This document shows, one piece after another, positions 27,401 to 50,800 of a stretch of 64,000 nucleotides of DNA (positions within the stretch are counted from its first letter, which is position 1; every line of letters starts with the position of its first letter). The notes under the pieces were generated by a model that worked only from the letters and a program-made list of their open reading frames with translations, was not told the DNA's origin and ran no database searches. The position numbers were made by a program, and so were the translations under genes. The stretch spans positions 15,452,201 to 15,516,200 of the forward strand of contig NC_021681.1 in NCBI RefSeq assembly GCF_000247815.1, in the 5' to 3' direction. This stretch comes from Ficedula albicollis. Taxonomy: Eukaryota; Chordata; Aves; Passeriformes; Muscicapidae.

Positions 27401-30283
27401 GTGTGTGGGACAGGATATAATGGATTTTCCTGTTGGAAGCACCAGGGTCAGGGACATAAGCAAGAGGGGTCATCATCACCATGCCTTCAGATTTCTTCAC
27501 AGCAGTGTGATTTATGGGCAGGGCACTCATCCTAGTTCAGATTTCTTTCACTGATATTGGTGGGATGTGGTTCATGCTGATCTGCTCTGCCTCTGACCCC
27601 CTCTTGCCAGCTAAACACATGGTTGACTCTTGTTAGGGTCATTCATTACAGTGGTCAAAATAATAGAAATACGGATTTCTCCCTGGAAAAGTTCAAAAGT
27701 GCCCCTCTCACGGTCTGCAGATTTGATACTGCCGTCCAAGAAAGCTGTGAGTTAAGTTGTTAAGAAACAGGCAAACTTGGAGCGTCTGTTATTTGGGCCA
27801 GTTTACCTGGGGTTGTATTTTGGACCCCTCATGGCATTAGGAGATTTGCCATTGACTGTCATGGCTCAAAGTTTTGATGTTTTCCTGCACCTGTATGTGA
27901 GCTCAGAATCACCCAGCCTGATCTGCAATAGCTGGGGAAATGCTTGGGGCGTTTGTTACCTCTTCTGATGTTCTGCAGCAGAGGGCGGGCAGGGAAACCC
28001 ACCCAGCAGCAGTGTGGTTGGCAGCACCCTGTTTAGTATGGTGACAATATGGCATTGGCTGGCCTGCTGTGTGCCAAGCATGTGGGCATGGCCATTGCCC
28101 CACTAGAGCAGGTGTGAAGTGCTGGAAAGGGCGTTTCCCTCTGCTAGAAGAAGGGCCAGAGCCCATCTGTGTGTCAGTGCAGCACCACCGTGCCCTGGCA
28201 CCTCTCATGCTTTGCACACCCTGTTTCCCTGCTGGATGCAAGCAAGGAGAGCTGAGGAGGATTTTCTATTCATTTTGTTTCACCAGCTTTCTAATCTGAG
28301 TCTGCCTGTCACTTCCTTGCTCCAAAACTACTTATTTGGCAGGGCTGGGAGCATGAGTCATGGCCGTGGCCCAGGATCCTGCCTCCTGCTTAGGCCAGCA
28401 CTGCAGCTGGGGCAGAGCACATCTGCTGCTGCTGCTCCAGTGTGCCTGCCTGATGAGGGCATGGAGGCACCAGCCTGGAGCAGGGGAGTGGGCAAATTAA
28501 TGGGTTAATGAATAAAAGCGCTTATTCTGGTATCTGAGCCCAGGCCGTTTTCTAATGTGTTGCTTTCCAAGGAGAGGGTGTGTGCACTCACTTGGTAACT
28601 TCTCCCAAGGGCAGGATCAATCTCAAAAGAAAAAGTTGGTGGGAGATGCATCTACACACAGGCTGTCTCTAATATCATGGGCTGGGAAATTAAACTGGAT
28701 TCTAAAAGCAGATATTCCTTAGAGATTGAATGGGCTTTGCAGAACTTGTGCTGAATAGGGGCAGCCTTTCCATCAGGATTGTAGGGAACACGAGTTGTGT
28801 TCTCTCTCCTGGTGTCTGACTATGGACCCACTGCTGGAAGAAGAAACACAGTTCCAGTTGGCAGCACAATGAAATACAGGGTTTCCTGGAAATATCCCTC
28901 CTGCCTTCCATAATGGCGGGACCATGTGGGCCAGTCCTCAAGGATTCATCTCTTGCACCCCACTGCTAAAAAGAGCAGAGAAAGTGAATATGCAGGCCCT
29001 TATAAAAACTGCCTGGCAATTTTGTTGGTGCCCGCTTCTGATAAGAAAGACAGGGAGGGAGGGAGCAATGTTCTGGTGTACAATGTTAAAAGCAAACAGA
29101 AACTCTCTTAGGGATAAAGGAGACTCCCAGAGGTGCTGTAACCTGCTTGAGAGGTGCAGAGCTTTGTCCACAACCTCAGGGGTTTCCAGGCCAGCCTCAA
29201 GCATGGTGTGTGTTGGCCGGACAGCAGTGAACGGTTTGAGCACACTTTTGGTCAGAGTTCTGTTTCCTTGGAGGGGGAAGGGAGGCTGGTGCTTTGGTCT
29301 GGTATCAGCAGCCGTCTGTGGTGAGCCGCAGATGGTTTCAGTGCATGGCAGGGCTGGCTGTGGCTTCCCTGTGCAGGGCTGGCTCCTGAGGCACTGTATC
29401 CCCAGCAGCAGGCCTGCTGCAGAGCCATTGCTGTGCAAGACTCGAAGTGCCTCTGCCCCAGCTCTGTGGTTTCAAAAAGAGCTTTTAAACTAACGTGGGA
29501 GTCTGTGAAATTACCCTGCTGCGATGTGTCAGCTGTTGACACAGCAACATGACAGTATGTCATCACTTATTTCCTGCTTGAGGGATCATAAAGCCTTTTT
29601 GCATGGTTTATTCCCATCTGTTTTCCAAAAGAGAAACTTTATTGTATCTCTCTTGCCCTCATTGTCCTTCTCTTCCAGACTTGGCCTGTGAACCTCGCTC
29701 ATGAGCTCTCTGGGGTGAGGTGAGAGAAGGAGTTCCCCACCTTCTCGTACATGTTTGGGGCTGCACTGGCCCTGCTCTGAGCCATCTCTTTGGACTGCTG
29801 TCACCTGCTGGCAGAGAGGACTGCTCTGTGCAGTTAGTGGGTACCTAAGGCTGACCTCTTTGCCTGAACAGCCTGAAATGTCAGCAGGCCAACTGACCTG
29901 TTGAGCATGAGACAAAAAAGTGTGAAACGGTACTTGAGAAACAGCAGCTGCTTTGCAGCCCTGGTTTGAGCATCCAGCATGGTGGGAAGCCCTCAGCCCA
30001 CACCTCAAGGGGAGTTTGAATCTCTGGCTGCAGTGGAAGCCCACCCAGTGCTGGGCAAACCAAGGGAGGCAGCTCCTGATGCTTTGGCCTTCCCTCAGAA
30101 CAGCTCTTTCTTCCAGGAGTCAAAAGCTGCCACTGTTGTTGGTCTGGTGTAAAATCCAGCCCAGAACTGATGGAAAATTGGAGGTTGTTGTCTCTCGTGC
30201 CCCATCACAAGACAGAGCTTTTGCTGCTGCTGCTGTCCCGTGCAGCAGAGGCTTCTCCCCCTGCCAGGGCAGGGCCAGGCTGT

Positions 30284-30822
30284 GCAGCTGGAGTCGGACA
30301 TGCGGGCGGGCTGGTGGTAAGTCCTTTGGAGAGCTGCTGAAGGAGCTTGGCTCAGGTCTGTGTCAAGTAGGATGAGGGAGGGAAACGCCTCCAGCTTGTT
30401 TGTGGTCTGGCAGCCAGAGAACTTTCTGCTGCTATCACTGGAGACCAGGGTTCCTTTTGCCATTGACGTTGTTGCTGGAATGTTTCTGCTGGAGTGCCCG
30501 TGCCACAGCCCAGCACCGCAGCTGGAGTCGGACATGCGGGCGGGCTGATGGTAAATCCTTTGGAGAGCTGCTGAAGGAGCTTGGCTCTGCAGCTGGAGTC
30601 GGACATGCGGGCGGGCTGGTGGTAAGTCCTTTGGAGAGCTGCTGAAGGAGCTTGGCTCAGGTCTGTGTCAAGTAGGATGAGGGAGGGAAACGCCTCCAGC
30701 TTGTTTGTGGTCTGGCAGCCAGAGAACTTTCTGCTGCTATCACTGGAGACCAGGGTTCCTTTTGCCATTGACGTTGTTGCTGGAATGTTTCTGCTGGAGT
30801 GCCCGTGCCACAGCCCAGCACC
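30284..30822. repeat. Three-copy array 234/71/234 bp, long-short-long
   Basis: Copies begin gcagctggagtcggacatgc at 30284, 30518 and 30589. Copies 1 and 3 are about 234 bp and appear identical over nearly their whole length. Copy 2 stops after the first 71 bp and has its own substitutions. Copies 1 and 3 contain a consensus splice donor string (ggtaagt); copy 2 has ggtaaat. Confidence 0.95.
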
Positions 30823-31090
30823 GTGAGCTCCGGAGGGGAGGGATGCTGCTGTCACAGAAAGCATCTGTAAATCATAACCCCGAGAGCTGAATGCAGCTCT
30901 GGTGCTAACTCTGCGGGTCTGCCCGTGCCTCTGCTTGCCAAGTCACCATTTAGGTCATGCAGATTTTATTCTGTGCCCCAGATTTATTTTGGATGGAAAG
31001 CCGTGTGTTTCCAGTGAAGTTACACCTGCAGGGATTTATGTTTTGAATTGGCTTCGAAAAGACCAAAACACATTTGTGAGAAGTTCTTCA

Positions 31091-31116
31091 TATTTGTACT
31101 TGTAAAAGTACAAATA
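31091..31116. other. Perfect inverted repeat, 11-bp arms, 4-base loop
   Basis: tatttgtactt (31091-31101) and aagtacaaata (31106-31116) are exact reverse complements separated by gtaa. It directly abuts a long pyrimidine tract. Confidence 0.88.
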
Positions 31117-31178
31117 TTTCCTTTTTTTTTCTTTTTTTTTTTCCCCTTCTTTTTTTTCTTTTTTTTTTTTTTTTTTTT
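31117..31178. repeat. 62-base pure pyrimidine tract
   Basis: Uninterrupted C/T sequence, mostly T runs of 8-22 broken by single C or CCCC. Low-complexity; it could support triplex formation or be polymorphic in length. Confidence 0.95.
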
Positions 31179-32552
31179 ACCTCCCATGAATGCTCTGAAA
31201 ATAGACAGTGAAACGAGATCGAGAAGAATCACAAAAGCAAAGTGTGAACATAGCAACTTGCAATTTTCAGACAGACTGTATACGTCTGTTAATTTTCAGA
31301 AATTGCGCCTTTGGGTGATTAAATAGCCTTTTCCTTTGGTCTGCAGAAATAACTGATTCCTTTTCCCATCGTTACCCATCAGCATTAACGACTCCAAGTT
31401 TCTCCCAGAGCAGTGTTAGAAGGATGATCTGCTTTTTTAGCAGTAGTCTGATCTGGGAGCAGATGAATGTTTTTCCAACAGCTTCTTGAAATGAACAGCT
31501 GTTGTTCACCAAGTCAAACAGAAGGGATTTGTGGAAACTAAGTCCAAACTGATGCTCTTTAAAAACAAAACCAAAATTAGACGTGGTATTATGGTTAGGT
31601 GCACGTGCCAGAGGCTGACTAAATGTAACAACAGTCTTCACCCTATTTAATCCATCAGTAGTTGGCTGTAAATCTGTTTAGAACAGAACTGTTGGGAAGT
31701 GCTGCAGCTCCTGCACTCTCCAGCCTGGGATGCTCGGAGCTGTTAGAGGTGCGTGGTGGCAGATCCTTCTCACTGGCTGTGATGGGATTTCTCAGGGCTT
31801 GTAGTTTTCACTCAGGGGTGTGGGGTGAGTCCCACAGCATGTCATTGTGTCATTACATCCTGCCTGCCTTGCTGCCCTCTGGGACTTTCTGTCTCTGCCT
31901 GTCTCAGTTTTCACACTGGCTTGTGTTTAGCCAGGTTAAAGGATCTTTGTTAACCAGATGATAGCTAGCATCCTTACCAGAAGTTTTGTTAAAATACTTA
32001 GCTATATTTTCTTTTAAAAATCCCTGCACTGACATATCTGTTTCTTTAAGCTTTCTCTTTTCTGCCAAGGAAAACCAGACTTGGTACCAGTGAGAGAGAG
32101 ACCGGTTCGGTTCTGCTGCTCCAGGCCAGGAAAAGTTAATGGCATGAAGTCTGCTAGTTAGCAGAGTTCCTCTGCCTTCATCCATGTCATGTGCTGCCAT
32201 TAGAGCTGCTTGCAGGTTTTATTTTCTGAACAAATAATTTTTAAGGGTTCCTGAGTTTGCTAATCAGGTTTTCAACAAAATGGAAACATTTGCAGAAAGC
32301 AAAAGGGTGAATCAACATCTGGCAGCTTCCTCAGCCACTGTATTTTTTGTTCTTTCTTGTGGACAAATGAAAAAAAGACTTTAAGTGAAGTCTTTGTGCA
32401 CATAAAACCCTCACTGTCCAAGCATGATTGATTAGGGACGCTTGCTGGTTCCCTAATTCTCTTTTTTAATCTTGGCATCGTTGGCGTTTTCCGTCTCAGC
32501 TATTTCCACTGGAGATGAAATGTTTCTCTGCGGAGGGGCAGGAGACACCCAT

Positions 32553-44678
<12,126 letters not shown>

Positions 44679-44825
44679 CTGAACAAGCTGGAGGAGGCAG
44701 CAAATGCAGCCCACACCTTCTTCATGGCAAACCCTGAGCACATGGAGATACAGCAGGACCTCGAGAACTACAAGACCACGTCAGGGAAGGTCAGCTTGGT
44801 TGACCAGGAGGCCAGGCAGCACATG
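44679..44825 (+). CDS. P3H2: P3H2 exon 2
   Basis: Acceptor ttgttacag ends at 44678 and donor gtgagt starts at 44826. The exon is 147 nt, phase 0 at both ends, and encodes 49 residues beginning LNKLEEAANAAHTFF. This is the helical segment that follows the exon 1-encoded PYNYLQ-type sequence in vertebrate P3H proteins. No exon 1-like GC-rich coding sequence or signal peptide occurs upstream in the window. Confidence 0.95.
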
Positions 44826-47800
44826 GTGAGTCTGAGCTGAAGAGGTGCCCACCTTAAGTATCAGGAAGTTTGGAAAGGAAGAATTAGGAGGCCAAGAGAG
44901 ATAAGTCTATGAGTGGGGAAATTCTTACCAATAGAGCAAAACAAACTGTCCCTTTCAGCATTTTCACTTAAGGGAAGCCTGCTCCTGCCTTCTCTAGGCA
45001 CTCTGCTCTTTGTTTGATTGCTACATCCCCAGCCTGCTCCCTCTATTCCGGGAGCTCTGGGGTCATCCCTGGCTGTGAACAAACACCAGCAGACAGCTTT
45101 GATGGAAGCCTTTGTGACAGATCTCAGCTCCTGTGTGTTTCCTCCATGACAGATCTCAGCTCCTGTGTGTTTCTTCTGACCTGAGTTCTCCCACCTGGGC
45201 AGGGTCCTTGCACATGGGTGGCTGTGCTGGTGAGGGTGCAGAGTGGCAGGCAAGAGAGTGTCAGCTGTCTTCACCTCCCCAAAGCAAAAGCCCAAGGGCC
45301 ACCTCCAACTTCCCTATTTCACAAGACTCAAGGGAGCAGGAATGGCTGTTGGCTGTAATTAATGGAGGTGCTCATTAGGGGCCATTATAAGAAAGATCAT
45401 CCTAGGTCAGGTCTAATCTGTTCCCTTGGCATTCAGTGTCGTCGTTTGGTGGGAAGGTAAAAACAAAACAAAAAAAGGATTTTTTTTTATATAATGCATA
45501 ATCTAGGAGTGGCACTGAGGATTCACTAAGTATGGAGGAGTTCAGAAGAGTGTTTATGTAGGTTTATTAGGTTCTACTGGTCCAAAAGTCCATTGCTGGC
45601 TTAAACATGATTTGGTGCAAGTAGTCATATCTGATAGATATCTGGGAGGATTGTCCTGTCCCTGTCCCTTGTGCCTTTCTTTGAGAAGCACCTGCAGGTG
45701 GCAAGGGCAGGATGCTGTGCTCCAGGCAGCGCAGCCTGCTCATGGTCTGTGTTCTGCCTGCCTGCTTTGCAGGAGGACTACAGTGCAGGGGTGAGGCACT
45801 ATGACAAGGAGGAGTACGAGCTGGCCATTGAGCTCCTGGAGCGTGCCTTGGAAGGATACTACTCTGAGGATGAGGATTGCCAGATCATGTGCGAGGGGCC
45901 GCAGAAATTTGAGGAGCATGAGTACCTGGATTACAAGGCTGGTCTCTACGAAGCTATTGCAGGTGAGATCTTTTTGCATTTTTAGAGTTCTCACCCTCGG
46001 CCCTGAAATGTTTTTAATTATTGAGTTTGGGCCTTTGGCTGGATTTGTTGAAGTGTCTTCCCTTCCATCCCTGCTGCTGGTGAGTAATGCTGCAAGAGGC
46101 ACCTGGAAGCCCAGAAAGTGCAAACTCAGAGGACAGTGAACATCTCGTTTTGGTCCTGAATAGAAGCTGGGCTAGAGGAATTGCATTTCCAGATGAGTGG
46201 AACATTTGCAGCTTTACGTTAGAGTTGGAAGTTCAGGTGCTTTCTCATAAACTGCTTCCCTTTCCCCTGCAAACAGTCTCGCACACCTCCCTGGAATCTA
46301 GACATGGCTGGCCTTTGTTTATGTTTTCTGTTTCTGAGAGCACATGAAGAGAGCAGCAGAGTTCTCTTGGCCATGCTCCAAGTCGCCAGGAATGTTGCCA
46401 GAAAAGCTCGTAACATGGATTTTCTCCCTATCCAAAAGGATGGATTTGTCATTAGTGGAGGCCCACCTAATTATGATCTTGACTGAAGTCTCTGGAGAGA
46501 ATTGAATGTTGCTATGTAATCTTCAGATTTGCATGTGTGGCTCTGAGCCAGAGAGGATTAAAACAGTTCATTGTCAGTAGAAATGAGATTACATTTAATT
46601 AGTCGTAAGGGAAGGAAGAGCAATAAATTAAGGTTTGTTTGGTGACAGAAATCTTATTTATCTGCTTAGGGTCTTGGAGTTGCATCAAGCCCTGAAATCT
46701 TGCTGCTTGTATGGAAAATACTTCACTCAGATGCAGACTGCTCTTTGGGTTTGCATAATTCTGTTTGTGTCAAGACAAGAAATCTAATGAAAGAACCACG
46801 AGGAGAAACCACCAGAATACTGGATGGGAAGCTGCCCTGGTGGGGTTTGTTTACCCATGCAAAAAATAGAAGTGTTGGAAGGGCTGATTGGTACCAGTGT
46901 GGCTGTCAGCTGATCAGGCTTGCTTTTAGAGCCTTGACCAGGACACCAGGGGCCACATCAAGAGAGCTTCAGTGGCAAAGCAAACCCAGGTGTGCCTGGC
47001 CATAACAACCCCCAAGGCCAGGAACATTCAGGCACCCCAGGAAACAGGGAGTTGAGGGAGGGAAATAATATCTGGGATGCAACTGCTTTCCTGTAGGAAA
47101 CTAGGTGGTTCCTTCCAGGACAGCATAATCCAAAGTTCACCCCTGGTCCAAGGCATCAGGCCCAGATGATTCAGTAGGGAGTGGGAACACGTAATATACC
47201 AAGAAAAGAGAGTTTAAATCTCTTCAAAACTCATTTCTGTTTTCAATCCCAAACTGATTTGCTGTGCTGCTGCTTGGGGTTGAAACACTCTCACCTTTTC
47301 CCCCCAGAGACAGATATATTTCAGTGAGCTGATTCCAGTCTATAAGGCCTATTTCTAGGGCACTTTGACAGTACCAAGAATAAGCAGTGCTTCTCAGTGA
47401 TGGATTGATTATTTCAGATCTAGGATGCTTAAACAGGTTTAAATTACACAAATATGATTTATGTCCTTTCACTTCTTGCATTTTTTAATGTAATAACCCT
47501 GGATGTGCATGGCAAGTCAGATAACTGCTCAGACTACCTGTCAAGAGCACACAGGCACTGTTCTCAGTTTCCACTTGATTTCAGATCCTGAGGCGGTTTT
47601 TATGGCAGCTCTAAGAAATGCTTTGGTAACTGAGCACATGGTTATTTTCAAGCCTGTTTGTTTCCTAAGGTTTTTAATGGTGTGCAGAGACAGAGCAAGC
47701 AAAGTAGATTCATAAGTACATTGCAGCAAAGGTCCAAAATGGAATCAGATGTCAGTGTTGGCTTTGAAATTGTACAGCTGGTACAACGCCCATACTGTGG

Positions 47801-50800
47801 GCTCCCACCAATTAAGAGACTTGGTTAATGGCAAATGTTTACCATGTGCTTGTGATTCCCTGGGAGATACCTCATCTTTGAGAAGCAGCAAACATTTCTG
47901 CTGCCCAGATTTGCACCTCAGACCTTTTGGCCTGGCCGTGCTGGGAATCTGCACCAGCCCCTCTAAGCCAAACCTCCCTGTGCCCTCAGGAGCTTTCTTG
48001 CTGCAGGAAAGGAGAGGATTCCAGATGAGCTGGAGGAAGGGAGTCTGGAGCTGGATTTCACGTGGCAGCACATGTGGCCACCTTGTCCTCACCTCTCTGC
48101 TTGCTCTGTGGGTGTGTTTTTGGGGTTGAAGTGTCACCTGCCACCTGCAGTCCCTGCACGCCCCAGCTTCCCTGGGCAGAAGCAGCAGCTCCTGCCACTC
48201 AAAAGAGATGTTCAAGCTCCCTCTACAGTTGACAGGAGGAGGAAGGTGTTTCTTAATGGGGGGCAAAAATGGAACTGCAAAAATGGAGCTGCAGCTCTGT
48301 CAGATTGGCTCTGGGGAGGAACCTGAGCTCTTTCCCTCGGTGCACACTCACCCAATAGGGCAAAGCCGTGTGAGTTGCACATCCCTCAGCTCAGGAGTTT
48401 TAACCTCTGTCTGTCCCTGTCTCAGCACCACCACCATCACCAACGCAGGGGCATCAGATGTGGAGGGTTTTTGGACCTCTAGTGCTTTTCAGGCACTAAA
48501 CCTTGGAGCTTTTAGGCTTTTACTTTGTCGGGTAATTTTTTAAATAAGCAAAGCAGCTAATAGTTAAAAAGGTTATTTATTACAAAGCACATTTTATTAC
48601 AAAGCACATTAGTTTTAACAGTACACAGACAAGCAATGGCAAAAAGCAGTGGCAAAGCAGCTAGCAATAAGCAAGTGGCTAAAAGCCACAATGGCTAAAA
48701 GCAACAACTTTTTTAATACATAGTTTTATATAGGATTTTTTTAACAAGCTAAGACACAAACTTGGACTACTACTTTTTAACTTATTAGAATTTTAGGTTT
48801 TTAGCACACTAGGTTACGTATAGAACTATGCGTACACTTTATTTTGTTTTATTTGAAAAATGTAAGCAATATTTTTACTATAGCTTTATTATGTTTAAGC
48901 ACTGTTTACAACTGTGGGCTTGGAGCTTTTACTGAAGATATTAGTATGTTTTAACTTTTACTAGAATACTTACTGCTACTGTGGCATTTGAAACCTTTTA
49001 CTTACTAAAAGCATTAGAACTCATTCTGAAATTACTGACTTACTTCTACTTAAATGTCTACTTTATGTGTGGTTGGCTTAATACACTTTAATTTATTCAA
49101 AGGCTCTAATTCAATCTCTGCACTCTGATTTCTCTCTGAAGAATTCAGAGACCCCCTGACTCACTGGCTGCAGCACCAGCTGACTCACTGGCTGCAGCAG
49201 CAGCTCAGCCCCTTGTTGCCTTTAGGAGCTGGAACAGAGATCACACAGAGTTAGGGGAAATAAATGGGTGTTTATTGAAAGGCCTCCGAAGGCCACACCC
49301 TGGCAGTACCAGTGCCACAGCGTGGCCCCTGCCCTGCCTGAGTGGCTTCAAGATGGAAGTAAAAGAGAGCGTGGTCCTATGATTTCACATTTTTATAGAC
49401 TTCAGTCCATTTACATACAGGAGTCCACCATCCAATTAATAGTCTCAAATCATAAGGTGTCATCTTCCTCTTCTCCTGGCTGGCCTGCCCTCCTCTTCTC
49501 ACACTGTTTATACTTAGGACTTGGAGTCTGAAGAAACTGTCCTTGAGTCCATAGCTGGTGTCGGACTATTTCGTCTTTATCACCCTAAAGCACAACGGGA
49601 AGCATACCCAAGCAGAACAGAAAATTCAGATCTTAAGGCATCACCCTTTGTGAAGACCCAGTTCCCAATTAAAACAAGTCCTGGGCCCTCTCCCTCTCCG
49701 TCAGTTTTTCGGTCTCTCCCGCTCTGTTCCACTGTTGGCCTTTTCACCCTAACCCCACCCTTGTGTTATCCCCGTGTCTCCAAATAATTGGTCCCTAAGG
49801 ATTTCCCCGCCTGCTCATCCCATGTACTAAACCTCTACCCTCATAAGCCTTGGTGCCTTTGTCCCCGAACCCTGGATCCTACGTGGCTGAAATAAACATC
49901 TTTGTAAAACCCTGCAAAGGCCTCCTGCTGTTTCACCCCAAGCAACATCCAAATGCAGCGACCCTTGTGTTGTTTCCTGGCAGATCACTACCTGCAGGTG
50001 CTGGCCTGCAAACACGACTGCGTGCGGGAGCTGGCCACGCGCTCGGGCCGCATCTCGCCCATCGACAACTTCTTGCCCCTGCACTACGACTACCTGCAGT
50101 TCGCCTACTACCGAGGTAAAGGCTCTCGAGCTGCCCCTCGCAGCACCCGCTGGGTGCTGGGCGCTTTGTACAATCCGCGTTGTTCCGTGGGGGAGTCCCC
50201 CCCACTGCCCACGCCACAGGGATGCAGAGGCGCGGTCTCAAAGAGAAGCAGAGGACATTAGAAATTGTCTCTTCAAAAGTCAGGTTGACTGAAATACAAT
50301 TAAGTCGTTTCATGAAGGTGTTTTTGATCATCAGTCAGGTTTTAAAAGCCTAACCTGTAGCTTAAACATTACTATTCTGAGTAGTTTCATGAAGATGTTT
50401 TTGATCATCAGTCAGGTTTTAAAAGCCTAACCTGTAGCTTAAACATTACTATTCTTTTAATAAATCATGCTTTTTAAGGGTCCTTTCATTTGCATTTTGA
50501 TATCCATATCATTTGTGTTTTTGAAATCCTGGGGATTTATATGTTTCACATTTTCTGAAATGAACTGGTACATTTTCTAAAGTAATATATAACAGATATA
50601 TGAGTTAGCTCAAGCTGATCCCAAGATGCCAATTTTTGCCAATTACCAAATATTTTAAGATTCACAGTAAAGTTGCAGGAGTTGGCAGCATGGCAAAATG
50701 TCTGGGGTTGACAGTGCTAAAAAATAATGCCAGTTGTGTGGTTCTGTGTGCTATTTTATTATGTTCTGTTGCATAAAAGAAAATGGAAATCCGCGGAAAT

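Larger units (their letters stand above)
45963..49983 (+). other. P3H2: P3H2 intron 3
   Basis: About 4 kb, GT-AG. The first ~2.5 kb is unique non-coding sequence with nothing recognised. From about 48537 it becomes strikingly AT-rich and then LTR-like up to about 49915, just before the exon 4 acceptor. Confidence 0.88.

Noticed and set aside
28924..29493. 189-codon plus-strand open frame in intron 1
   Set aside because: Overlaps a 166-codon antisense frame, has no domain-like pattern and no supporting splice sites; consistent with chance in GC-moderate DNA.
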